From NCBI GenBank assembly GCA_016718565.1, contig JADKCZ010000002.1, positions 682,001-746,000 of the forward strand: 64,000 bases of DNA. Direction: 5' to 3'. The stretch comes from Anaeromyxobacter sp. (GTDB taxonomy: Bacteria; Myxococcota; Myxococcia; Myxococcales; Anaeromyxobacteraceae). The notes below the pieces were generated by a model. That model had not been told where the DNA came from and did not search any database. It saw only the letters and a list, made by a program, of their open reading frames with translations. Position numbers and translations under genes: made by a program. Positions 46,401 to 53,624 of the stretch are shown here, piece after piece; the first letter of the stretch is position 1; each line of letters opens with the position of its first letter.

Positions 46401-46418
46401 GCGGACGATCGTATACAT
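43410..46418 (-). CDS. Fused NfnA-NfnB/SudBA oxidoreductase with C-terminal zinc ribbon and rubrerythrin-like domain (1002 aa)
   Basis: Residues 1-280 are NfnA/SudB-like: FAD and NAD binding (VVLVGGGLGVAPVYPQLKAF) and a 2Fe-2S site (GTGMCGSCRVTVDKNVKFAC). Residues about 330-780 are NfnB/GltD-like: CIQCAKPTCISGCPVEIDIP, CGRVCPQETQCEAQC for 4Fe-4S, CGSGPAGLAVAADLV and VVIGAGNTAMDCLRVA nucleotide sites. Nfn bifurcates electrons between NAD(P)H and ferredoxin. Residues about 796-850 hold four CXXC-type pairs (CPKC, CC, CQDC, CPAC), and 860-1002 a rubrerythrin-like four-helix bundle (EMEKEHM, FEERAV, AEEREHVDLL). Joining all three is unusual. The gene is well isolated, with its own promoter. Confidence 0.85.
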   Translation of the reverse strand: MYTIVRREAFSDTTFLWEVSAPDVAKAALPGHFVMLRLGTGAERIPLTVADYDREKGTITMVIQALGKSTRQMMTDYKEGDTFEDFVGPLGLPQHIEKVGHVVLVGGGLGVAPVYPQLKAFKEAGNRVTGIIGFRNKGLVFWEKKFAEYCDDLIVCTDDGSYGKPGFVTQALKEVCEKDKPAVVVAIGPLPMMNACVETTRPFGVKTMVSLNAIMVDGTGMCGSCRVTVDKNVKFACVDGPDFDGHLVDFKELLSRQRRFKAQETRATEDYAHVCNLEKQLFDENKHNYKKIKDLAPKQTVMPERDHVERARNFKEVNLGYSLQDALGEAERCIQCAKPTCISGCPVEIDIPRFIKHLVVRDIDGALEVIREASIFPSVCGRVCPQETQCEAQCVIAKKVESVGIGRLERFVGDHGKLKPTVPPKFAPADMLGKVAVCGSGPAGLAVAADLVKFGCDVTVYEALHVVGGVLRYGIPSFRLPRDIIDREVNSLVELGVKIETNKVIGKTFTVPQLIKEKGYDAVFLGVGAGAPAFLGIPGEFAGQVYSANEFLTRVNLMGGDKFPFQDTPVSIGKSAVVIGAGNTAMDCLRVAKRLGTETVRCVYRRTEKEAPARIEEIRHAKEEGIEFFFLHSPVEIYTDADGNVKGMKVEEMELGEPDEKGRRKPVATGRFKDLECDTVIYALGTKANPIITQSTPGLALNKWGNIVADDGKTQTTSLQGVFAGGDIVTGGATVILAMGAGRRAARSIGAYLKGGKKKWPITEEDMTAFVPPTPLGAAGATATGPQSAAASGTVCPKCRQPLEGDEAYVCCATAQLTWKCQDCAKVSEGFAFPYGMCPACGGKLAVADPAKASEAAALDAVRIAFEIELGGQAFYGRASKEAPDPLLRELFGRMAEMEKEHMATLSRRYHAQMPAPGDFKVDRAAIYAGIPNRPEDPANLFRIAIAFEERAVQFFSERGAAAAEGTPEKELYKELAAEEREHVDLLTTELARWQAGKPGLI

Positions 46419-46467
46419 CGGGGAGTGAACCCTCCGTGTCAGGTGGGGACGGCGTGAAGGAACGGGG

Positions 46468-46497
46468 GGAGTACCAATCTCGGGCCACCCCAGTCAA
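46468..46497 (-). promoter_or_regulatory. Candidate promoter of the Nfn-rubrerythrin gene
   Basis: On the minus strand TTGACT (46497-46492) and TACTCC (46473-46468) are 18 nt apart, about 50 bp upstream of ATG 46418. Just upstream is an unusually AT-rich patch with AATTG (46515-46519) and CAATT (46534-46538) as an inverted pair, a possible regulator site. The -10 match is weak. Confidence 0.35.
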
Positions 46498-46547
46498 GGC
46501 GCGGCGCAGGACCGAATTGACCAATCCGGTCCACAATTTAGCTGCGC

Positions 46548-47582
46548 TCAGCCCTTCATCACCCTGGCGAGCTCGGCGGCGACGTCGGTGTCGCCGGGCG
46601 CGAGCTGCAGGGCCCGGCGCAGCAGCGCCAGGGCCGAGCTGCCGCGGCCGGCCGCCGCCTCCTGGCGACCCAGGTCGAACGCCTCCTGGGCCTCCATGGA
46701 GCGGCGACGGGCGGCGCCCCGCCACCCGGTGCCCGCCGAGGCCTCGAGGGAGGCTCCGGGAGCCGCCTGCGGGGGCGGCTGGGCGGCGGCCGGCGGCGCG
46801 GCCGGTGAAGGTGGCGGGGCGGGCGGCGCGCTGGCCGGCGCTGGCGGCGGAAGAGGCGGCGCGGCCGAGCCGGGGACGCCTGGGGGGGCCCGGAGCGGCG
46901 GCGCCTGGGGCACCCAGGTCGGGACGGGTGACTCGCGGCTCGCGGGCGCCTCCGCCAGGAAGTAGGTGCCGTACTCCGCCATGACGTGCTTCCAGGTCTC
47001 CGGGTGGGCGGCCGCGCCGCGCGACACCGTGAGCAGCCCGCGCGACAGCAGCGCGAAGAGGGTGCGCTGCTTGACCGCCCAGCTGCCCTCCAGCCGGGCC
47101 CGCAGGGCGGCGATGGTGGCGCCGCCGGCGACGTGGCGCAGCAGCTCGAGCTCGTCCGGACCGAAGTCGGCGAAGCGCGGCGGGAGGGCCAGGAAGACCA
47201 TGGCGTCCACCGGCAGCCGGTCCGGGACCCGCCGGTAGTTCCCGAGCCCGGGGTTGTCGGCCAGCAGCGCCGAGAACCACCGCGCGGCGGTCGGCCGCGC
47301 CGCCTGCTCGAAGGCCACGCCCAGGCGCCAGGGCGGCTGGGAGTTCACCCAGGCCACCCGGCCCGCCGCGCGCAGCGGCTCCCGGGCGGCCGGGCCCTGC
47401 ACCTCCAGCAGCAGGATGGTGCCGCGCGGCTGGGGCGCCGGCGCCACCAGCTGGCAGCCGTGCGGCCCGATGTCCTCGGTCTCCGCGTCCCAGACCTGGG
47501 CCGGCGCCTGGATGCGGACGTGCACGCGGCAGCGGGACTGGGCGCGCGGCGCCCGCCGCGGGTTCACGATGTAGTCGGTCAC
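46548..47582 (-). CDS. PilZ-domain protein with Pro-rich linker and TPR-like end (344 aa)
   Basis: The N-terminal part reads NPRRAPRAQSRCRVHVRIQA, the RxxxR PilZ motif, then TEDIGPHGCQLVAPAP in place of the usual D/NxSxxG, and GRVAWVNSQPPWRLGVAFEQ. A middle helical domain (about 120-215) resembles a DUF4388-like region. After a Pro/Ala-rich linker comes a TPR-like end (FDLGRQEAAAGRGSSALALL). PilZ domains bind cyclic di-GMP; the altered second motif (DIGPHG) leaves binding uncertain. It starts at GTG 47582, divergent from the rhomboid gene by 69 bp. Confidence 0.75.
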   Translation of the reverse strand: MTDYIVNPRRAPRAQSRCRVHVRIQAPAQVWDAETEDIGPHGCQLVAPAPQPRGTILLLEVQGPAAREPLRAAGRVAWVNSQPPWRLGVAFEQAARPTAARWFSALLADNPGLGNYRRVPDRLPVDAMVFLALPPRFADFGPDELELLRHVAGGATIAALRARLEGSWAVKQRTLFALLSRGLLTVSRGAAAHPETWKHVMAEYGTYFLAEAPASRESPVPTWVPQAPPLRAPPGVPGSAAPPLPPPAPASAPPAPPPSPAAPPAAAQPPPQAAPGASLEASAGTGWRGAARRRSMEAQEAFDLGRQEAAAGRGSSALALLRRALQLAPGDTDVAAELARVMKG

Positions 47583-47651
47583 GGGGGGGCATCCTACGCC
47601 GGCACGGCGCCGGGACGAACTCGAGGGCCGGCGCCGGGGTATCGTCCTGGC

Positions 47652-48791
47652 GTGCTCCGCACCCCCTCCCCCGCCGATCCGCCTCGCCTCTCGCCCCGCG
47701 AGTGGCTCGCCTCGCTGGCCACCACCCCCGCCTCGCTGGCCCTGGTGGCGCTGCAGGTGGGGGTGCTGGCCTGGGTGACCTTCGCCCTGGGCGACACCAC
47801 CGACGGGCGGGTGCTGGTGCGGGCCGGCGCGCTGGAGCGCGGGATGGTGCAGGCGGGCCAGTGGTGGCGCCTGCTGACCGCCTCCTTCCTGCACGTGGGC
47901 TGGATCCACCTGGCGCTCAACGTCGCCTTCGGCCTCTCCTGGACCCGCGCGGTGGAGCGGCTGGCCGGGCCCTGGCGCTTCCTCGGCCTCTACCTGGCCT
48001 CCGGGCTGGGCGCCGCGGCCGCCTCCCTGCTGGCCAGCGACGTGGTCTCGGCCGGCGCCTCGGGACCGCTCTTCGGGATGATCGGCGTCACCCTGGCGCT
48101 GCACCGGCGCGCCCTGCCCGGCTGGCGCGCCTTCGCCACCAGCCCCGCCACCGTGCAGGTGGTCGGGCAGCTGGCCGCCTGGACCGTGGTGGCGGTGGTG
48201 GGCAAGCTGCCCATCGACCACGCCGCCCACCTCGGCGGCCTGGTCACCGGCGCCGCCGCCACCTGGGCGCTCACCTCGCCGGGCCACCGCCCCCGCTGGC
48301 TGGCCTCCCTGGCCGCGCTGCTCCTGGCGGCCTGCGTCGCCGCGGTCTGGCCGCGCGCCGGCCTGTCGCGCTTCACCGGCCAGCACCTGGAGGGCCTGGC
48401 CTTCGACGCCCTCCGGCGGGAGGACTTCACGGCCGCGGCGGAGGCCCTCGGCCGGCTGGAGCAGGCCGGGTGGCGCACGCCGGAGGCCGACTACGCCGGC
48501 GGGGTGGTGGCCCTGGAGCGCGGCCAGATCGAGCGGGCGGCCGGCGTCGCCCGGGCGCTGCTGGCGGAGGGCGGCGCCGCCGGGCTGCGCGACGCCGCCG
48601 CCAACCTGCTCTACGCGGCGGGCGCCACCGCCTTCAACGGCGAGGGGGTGCCGCGCGACACCGACCTCGGGCTCCGCCTGGTGGTGGAGGCCTGCGCCGC
48701 CGGCCACCAGGGCGCCTGCCGCGCCGAGCGGCAGATCCGCACCGGCGAGCCGGCCGAGCCCCGGCCGGCCGCCCCGCCGCCCCCACCCTGA
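47652..48791 (+). CDS. Rhomboid intramembrane serine protease with C-terminal TPR/Sel1-like domain (379 aa)
   Basis: Six or seven membrane segments include WWRLLTASFLHVGWIHLALN, the catalytic serine in GASGPLFGMIGVTLA and the catalytic histidine in DHAAHLGGLVTGA. These are the rhomboid dyad motifs; such enzymes cleave other membrane proteins within the bilayer. A C-terminal helical domain (about 245-360, LRREDFTAAAEALGRLEQAG, GEGVPRDTDLGLRLV) looks like TPR or Sel1 repeats. It starts at GTG 47652. Confidence 0.9.
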   Translation: MLRTPSPADPPRLSPREWLASLATTPASLALVALQVGVLAWVTFALGDTTDGRVLVRAGALERGMVQAGQWWRLLTASFLHVGWIHLALNVAFGLSWTRAVERLAGPWRFLGLYLASGLGAAAASLLASDVVSAGASGPLFGMIGVTLALHRRALPGWRAFATSPATVQVVGQLAAWTVVAVVGKLPIDHAAHLGGLVTGAAATWALTSPGHRPRWLASLAALLLAACVAAVWPRAGLSRFTGQHLEGLAFDALRREDFTAAAEALGRLEQAGWRTPEADYAGGVVALERGQIERAAGVARALLAEGGAAGLRDAAANLLYAAGATAFNGEGVPRDTDLGLRLVVEACAAGHQGACRAERQIRTGEPAEPRPAAPPPPP

Positions 48792-49028
48792 ACCGCCGGG
48801 CCGGACCAGGCGCCCCGCCCCGGATGGTACCGGTCGTATGGAAGCAAACCTTTTCGCGGCAGCGGCAGCGGCACCTGGGGGCGCAAGCGAACGTTGGCCC
48901 CACCTCGCCCGGGTGGGCCGGTGTGCCACCTGCGTGACACCGGTCACGATCCGGCCCTCCGCCTGTCCGTGGGACTTGAGCGGTCTGGCGGGACGTGGTG
49001 AGACTCCGGCACCGCAGGAGGAGTGGAG

Positions 49029-49487
49029 ATGGCCGTGGCCTGGTCGCCGGAGCTGACGCTGCGTCACGAGGAGCTGGACCGCCAGCACCGCGGCCTCTTC
49101 CAGCTCCTGGAGGCCGCCGACGTGGCGCTCCGCACCGGCGCCATGCCAGACGCCCGGCGCGCCCTGGCGGCCTTCTGCGACGCCATGCTGGACCACACCG
49201 TGGAGGAGGGCCAGCTCATGGAGGCCAGCCTCTTCCCGGACCGCGAGCGCCACCGGGCGGCGCACGACACCTTCCTGGCCGACCTCCAGCAGCTGCAGGC
49301 CGAGCTGGCGGTGAAGGGCCCCACGCCGGATCTCGGCGAGTGGCTGCGCGTCCGGGTGATCGAGTGGCTCCGCTTCCACATCGCGGTGAACGACACCCGG
49401 CTGGCGGAGCACCTGGCCAGGTCCCCCGCCCGGGCCGGCTCCGACCGCCGCCCGGCCCGGCGCCCCGCCCGGCGGCCGCCGGCCTGA
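49029..49487 (+). CDS. Bacteriohemerythrin-like protein (152 aa)
   Basis: The sequence contains LRHEELDRQHRGLFQLLEAA, a counterpart of the hemerythrin 'D.QH..L' motif, then DHTVEEGQLMEASLFPDRER, HRAAHDTFL and FHIAVNDTRL. These supply most of the His/Glu/Asp ligands of the diiron, oxygen-binding site. It is probably a cytoplasmic oxygen-binding or sensing protein. GGAGGAG sits before ATG 49029, and the GTG at 49023 is an alternative. The tail is Arg/Pro-rich. It converges on the hydroxylase gene with only 3 bp between. Confidence 0.85.
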   Translation: MAVAWSPELTLRHEELDRQHRGLFQLLEAADVALRTGAMPDARRALAAFCDAMLDHTVEEGQLMEASLFPDRERHRAAHDTFLADLQQLQAELAVKGPTPDLGEWLRVRVIEWLRFHIAVNDTRLAEHLARSPARAGSDRRPARRPARRPPA

Positions 49488-49490
49488 GCC

Positions 49491-50876
49491 TCAGCCCGGC
49501 GGCGCCGCGCCGCCCAGGGGCACGGCCCCCGCCGCCGCGGCGGGCCGCGCCAGGCCCGGGTCGGCCGGACCTCCGGCCACCGAGGGCAGCCCCTCGGCCA
49601 GCTCGAGCAGGGCGCGGGCAGGCAGCTCCAGGGGCCGCCCTCCCAGGGCGCCCGCCAGCCCCTCGACCTCCCCGCCGCCGAGGTGCCTGCCGGAGAGGCG
49701 CAGGCCGCTCTCGAGCCGCAGCGTGAAGGGCCCCGGCGGCGGGAGCACGCCGCGCCCGAAGGCCACCAGGCCGGGGTGCTGCACCCAGCCGCCCTCGGCC
49801 CGCCCGCCCCGCGACCGGAGCACCGGCGGCGCCAGGTGGACCAGCGCGGTGCGCAGGCCGGCGGCCAGCGGCGCCGGCGCGGCCCACCGCTGCACCACCT
49901 GCCCCGAGAGCTCGCGCCCTCCGGGGAGGCCGAGCTGGACCACCGTGCGCGCGCGCAGCGCCTCCGCCAGCCCGTGGTCGCCGCCGCGGCGGAAGGAGAG
50001 CGTGGCGGCGAAGGCCTCCAGCACCTCGAAGAGCCGGTCGAAGTCGCGCACCACGAAGAGCTGCGGCTGCATGTGGGTGATGTCGAAGGGCACCTCGGCG
50101 CAGCCGGCGTCGAGCGGGCGCCGGGCCACGGCGGGTCCGAGGCAGCGGGCCGACTCACCCAGCGAGCTGAGCAGGCCGGCGCCGTAGAGGCGCGGCGCGT
50201 CCATGCCGCCCACCAGGCCGTACTCGGCCGTCCACCAGTAGAGGCGGCTGGCCCGCGCCCCCTCCGACGCGAACGGCACCGCCGCCTGGGCCGCGGCCAG
50301 CCGCCGCTCCGCCGCGGCCTCCTCGGCGGGCGCGACCCCGCGCCGCTCCTTCACCTCCGAGAGGTGGCGCACCGCCTCGAAGACCGCCAGGTCCTCGGCG
50401 GCGGGGATGGCGCGGAAGCCGACCTCCCCGCAGGCCTGCAGGTACTCGGCGTAGCGCGGGTCGGCCACGAACGGGGCGTGCCCGGCGCTCTCGTGCACGA
50501 TGTCCGGGGCCGGCGTGTAGTCGAGGTGCTCCGGACGCCGGATGCCGGTGGCGATGGCCAGCACCCGCCGGGCCTGCAGCTCGGTGAAGACCGCCGGCGG
50601 GATGAAGCCGCCCACGCCCACCGCGCTCCACCCGGCGCGCGCCAGCCCGAGGTTCATCTCGTCGAGGCTGGGGATGTGGTCCACCGTGATGCCGGTCAGG
50701 GCCAGGCCGGCCAGGTAGCGCGGATCGGCCGTGTCCGCCAGCTGGGCGGTGAGGCGCCCGAGCAGCAGGCGCCAGGTGGCCTGATCCTCGGCGGAGTAGG
50801 CCGCGTAGTCCTGCACCACCACCCAGCGGCGCAGGTGGGGTGGCAGGGCGTCGATGGCCCGTTCGGTCGGCGTCAC
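49491..50876 (-). CDS. Aromatic amino acid (phenylalanine) hydroxylase with long C-terminal extension (461 aa)
   Basis: The catalytic domain contains VGGFIPPAVFTELQARRVLA, PAPDIVHESAGHAPFVADPR with the two iron-binding His (about 127-132), and YWWTAEYGLVG with the third ligand Glu. It is a non-haem iron, pterin-dependent monooxygenase that hydroxylates an aromatic amino acid, probably Phe to Tyr. Bacterial enzymes are usually about 260-300 residues; here about 150 extra residues follow residue 310, with no recognised domain. GAGGAGG upstream supports GTG 50876. Confidence 0.9.
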   Translation of the reverse strand: MTPTERAIDALPPHLRRWVVVQDYAAYSAEDQATWRLLLGRLTAQLADTADPRYLAGLALTGITVDHIPSLDEMNLGLARAGWSAVGVGGFIPPAVFTELQARRVLAIATGIRRPEHLDYTPAPDIVHESAGHAPFVADPRYAEYLQACGEVGFRAIPAAEDLAVFEAVRHLSEVKERRGVAPAEEAAAERRLAAAQAAVPFASEGARASRLYWWTAEYGLVGGMDAPRLYGAGLLSSLGESARCLGPAVARRPLDAGCAEVPFDITHMQPQLFVVRDFDRLFEVLEAFAATLSFRRGGDHGLAEALRARTVVQLGLPGGRELSGQVVQRWAAPAPLAAGLRTALVHLAPPVLRSRGGRAEGGWVQHPGLVAFGRGVLPPPGPFTLRLESGLRLSGRHLGGGEVEGLAGALGGRPLELPARALLELAEGLPSVAGGPADPGLARPAAAAGAVPLGGAAPPG

Positions 50877-50999
50877 GTGGTCGCCTCCTCGGGAAGGCAC
50901 CCGCTGCGGCGGCGCGCCAGGCGGACGGCGCGCCGACGCTCGTGTAGCGGACCGGCGCCGGTCCCGCCGCGGCCAGGCGAGGCGTGGCGGTGGCGCTCC

Positions 51000-51206
51000 C
51001 TAGCCGCGCAGCGCGCCCGGCCCGCCCAGGAGGCGGGCCGGCAGCGTGAGCACCGCCCGCAGCAGGCCGAAGACCCCGTCCACCGCGACGCCGAGCAGGC
51101 GGAAGGGCAGCGAGAGGAGCCACACCAGCGGGTAGAGCAGCAGCGCCAGCAGGGCGAACGGCCAGCAGCAGACCAGCAGGAGCAGCCAGAGCAGGAAGGT
51201 GACCAT
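51000..51206 (-). CDS. Small hydrophobic membrane protein (68 aa)
   Basis: The product MVTFLLWLLLLVCCWPFALL is hydrophobic over its first 45 residues, with one or two membrane segments, and ends in an amphipathic stretch. No family was recognised and no strong ribosome binding site is visible. It is divergent from the response regulator gene. Confidence 0.55.
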   Translation of the reverse strand: MVTFLLWLLLLVCCWPFALLALLLYPLVWLLSLPFRLLGVAVDGVFGLLRAVLTLPARLLGGPGALRG

Positions 51207-51306
51207 GTCGTTGACCCCTACGGCCCAAGCGTCCGCTTATTCCACTCGCCGGACCAGGCCCGGCCCGGGTTGCCCCGCCCGTGACACGGGGTTAGATCGT
51301 GGGCTC

Positions 51307-51705
51307 GTGAGCCCGAGCACCCGCATCCTGGTCGTCGACGACAACGCCGCGCTGCGGGAGAACCTCGCGGAGGCCCTCGAGCTGGAGGGCTGCGTGGTGG
51401 ACACCGTGGCCGACGGGCACGCCGCCCTGGCCGCCCTGGGGCGGGAGCCGCTCCCCTCCGTGGTGATCCTCGACATGATGATGCCCGGCCTGAGCGGGCC
51501 GGAGCTGGTGGGGCGCATCCGCGCCGACACCCGGCTGGCCCAGCTGAAGATCATCCTGGCCACCGGGATGCCGACGCCGAGCGACGCCTTCCCCGTGGAT
51601 GCGGTGCTGCACAAGCCCTTCGGCGTGGCCGAGCTGGTCGGTGCCGTGGAGGGGCTGCTCGGGCCGTCACGGCAGGAAGCGGGTCGCGTGGTCGGGGTCC
51701 GGTAG
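51307..51705 (+). CDS. Single-domain response regulator (132 aa)
   Basis: The receiver domain has RILVVDDNAALRENLAEALE (acidic pair DD), VVILDMMMPGLSGPELV with the phosphorylated Asp, ILATGM with the conserved Thr position, and HKPFGVAELVGAV with the conserved Lys. No output domain follows, so it works by binding partners or as a phosphate shuttle. No kinase gene is adjacent. GTG 51307 is the likely start. Its 3' end overlaps the convergent DCC gene by 39 bp. Confidence 0.9.
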   Translation: MSPSTRILVVDDNAALRENLAEALELEGCVVDTVADGHAALAALGREPLPSVVILDMMMPGLSGPELVGRIRADTRLAQLKIILATGMPTPSDAFPVDAVLHKPFGVAELVGAVEGLLGPSRQEAGRVVGVR

Positions 51706-52092
51706 GGCGCAGGCCGGCGCGGCGCGCCGCAGCAGGCGGCGCCGTCGCGCCACCAGCCGGTAGGGCGGGTCGAGCAGCCAGGCCGGCAGCCGGGCCAGCG
51801 GCGCCGCCCAGCGCCAGGGCGCCGGCAGGTGGCCGAGCGCCCGCAGCACCGCGCGGCTCCGCAGCCAGGTGCGCCCTCCCGCGATGAGCACCACCGAGTC
51901 GGCGTCCGCCTCCAGGCCCGGGCGGCCGGCGGCCAGGCTCCGGGCCGTCTCGCCCCCGAGCGGCGCGAAGCGGAGCCGTCCCGCCGGGTCGTGGGCCAGG
52001 AGCCAGGCCACCGCGCCCCGGCAGAGCCCGCAGGCGCCATCGTAGAGCACCAGGGCGGGCGCGGCGGGGGCGGGAGCGGCGGGAAGCGGCAC
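51667..52092 (-). CDS. DCC-family thiol-disulfide oxidoreductase-like protein (141 aa)
   Basis: The motif VLYDGACGLCRGAVAWLLAH supplies the family's DGxCxxC thioredoxin-like site, followed by RLRFAPLGGETARSL, SVVLIAGGRTWLRSRAVL and RLPAWLLDPPYRLVARRRR, as expected in DCC proteins. Their role in thiol exchange is presumed. The start is uncertain: GTG 52092 gives a usual length, GTG 52158 adds a basic tail. It overlaps the response regulator gene tail to tail by 39 bp. Confidence 0.85.
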   Translation of the reverse strand: MPLPAAPAPAAPALVLYDGACGLCRGAVAWLLAHDPAGRLRFAPLGGETARSLAAGRPGLEADADSVVLIAGGRTWLRSRAVLRALGHLPAPWRWAAPLARLPAWLLDPPYRLVARRRRLLRRAAPACALPDPDHATRFLP

Positions 52093-52196
52093 GGCACAGG
52101 AGATGCCGCGCGACGCGCTGGCGCGCCACGCCCTTCGGGGCGGTGCGGCGCGGGCCACGGCGCTCGCCGCCGCCGCCCGCGCGCACCCCGGGGGCC

Positions 52197-53528
52197 TCAG
52201 AACTCGTAGGACGTGGCCATGAACACGTAGAGCAGGCGCTGGGTGGCCCGGGTGGTCTTGACCTGGGTGAAGTCCAGGTTGTCGGGTACCACGTCGTGAC
52301 CCGTGCCGAAGCTCAGGTTGAGGCCCACCGTGGAGGAGGTCTGGGCGGTCTGCAACCCGGCCGAGGCGGAGGCGCCGTAGCGGTCGATGCGGGCGGTGTT
52401 GACCACCCCGGCCCGCCCCGGCGAGGCGGCGCGGTCGGTGAAGAGCCCGGCCCGCAGCGGGAAGCGCCCGGCCGCCACCACCTCCAGGCCGACCGAGGCG
52501 TCCAGCACGCCGAGCTGGACCACCCGCCGCTCCAGCCCCTCGGCCGCACGGTCCGCGTCGTCCACCACGGTGCGCGGCAGCCGCCAGATCAGGTCGGCCG
52601 CCAGGGTGAGCGCACCTCGCGTCCAGGCCACGCCTCCCCGCAGGCGGGCCGGCTCGGTGGGGGCGGCGTCCAGCCCGTCCTCGTTGACCACCTCGGCCAC
52701 CGCGGGGGCGCCGGGCGCCGACAGGCCGGCGCCGGTGGTGGCGCGCGAGTAGACCCGCCGCGCGCCGAAGCCCAGCGCCGGCGAGGTGACCGAGAGCCCG
52801 AGGTGGAGGCCGGGCGCCGCGTCCCAGCGCAGGCCGGCGGCGAGCACCGCGCCGTAGGAGGTCGAGTCGACCCGCTGGGTGATGGTGGCGAAGCGGGAGG
52901 GGTCGGTGGCGTCGATCACCGTGAGGTCGAAGGAGTCGAGCGCGGTGCGGACCAGGCCGTAGGCCGCCACGCCCACCGCGACGGCTCCGGCGCGGCGCGC
53001 CCAGGTGGCGTTGAACCAGAGGGTCTGCTGCGTGCTGGTGAACAGGAAGGCGTTCTGCGGGGAGCCCAACCGGTCGCGGTCGTCCGCCGAGAAGCCGTCC
53101 GGCAGGTAGACCCCGACGCCCAGCGCCTGGGACTCGCCGGGCGCCGGATCCGGCAGCCGCCAGACGGCCGTGGTGGAGGTCGGGAAGCTGTCGAGGGTGC
53201 TGTAGGCGAAGCGCCGGCCGTCGCCGAGCGCGTCCTCGAAGGTGCCGGAGACCAGCCCGTAGGCCGAGCCGCTCAGCGAGAGCTGGGAGCGCTCCACGAA
53301 GGCGATGCCGGCCGGGTTGTACCAGGGGCCGGCGCCGTCGTCGGCCAGCGCCGTGGCGGCCCCTCCCATGCCGGCGGCGCGCGCGCCCACCAGGTAGGGG
53401 CGGAAGTTGGAGGTGTCGGCCGCGGCCGGCGCGGCGGCCAGCAGGGCGGCGGCCAGCAGGGCGGTGGCCAGGCGCGAGGGCGGCGCGGGGAGCGGCCGGG
53501 CGGGCCGGCTGGTGGTCGGCGCGTTCAT
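52197..53528 (-). CDS. FadL/OmpP1/TodX-type outer-membrane transporter (443 aa)
   Basis: After the signal peptide, the sequence LVGARAAGMGGAATALADDG AGPWYNPAGIAF is the classic FadL-family start, where the N-terminal hatch carries 'NPA'. Many barrel strands follow (LGLSVTSPALGFGARRVYSR, LRGGVAWTRGALTLAADLIW), and the C-terminus is VFMATSYEF with terminal Phe. FadL-type barrels move hydrophobic compounds across the outer membrane. The start is ATG 53528, divergent from the DUF3943 gene by 96 bp. Confidence 0.85.
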   Translation of the reverse strand: MNAPTTSRPARPLPAPPSRLATALLAAALLAAAPAAADTSNFRPYLVGARAAGMGGAATALADDGAGPWYNPAGIAFVERSQLSLSGSAYGLVSGTFEDALGDGRRFAYSTLDSFPTSTTAVWRLPDPAPGESQALGVGVYLPDGFSADDRDRLGSPQNAFLFTSTQQTLWFNATWARRAGAVAVGVAAYGLVRTALDSFDLTVIDATDPSRFATITQRVDSTSYGAVLAAGLRWDAAPGLHLGLSVTSPALGFGARRVYSRATTGAGLSAPGAPAVAEVVNEDGLDAAPTEPARLRGGVAWTRGALTLAADLIWRLPRTVVDDADRAAEGLERRVVQLGVLDASVGLEVVAAGRFPLRAGLFTDRAASPGRAGVVNTARIDRYGASASAGLQTAQTSSTVGLNLSFGTGHDVVPDNLDFTQVKTTRATQRLLYVFMATSYEF

Positions 53529-53624
53529 GGGCACCGGTCTACTACGGCGGGGGGTGGGTCGGCGCGCCGAGTCGGCATTTTCCCGTGCAACCGGACCGGG
53601 GAGGATCGTAAAACCCGCCGTCAA

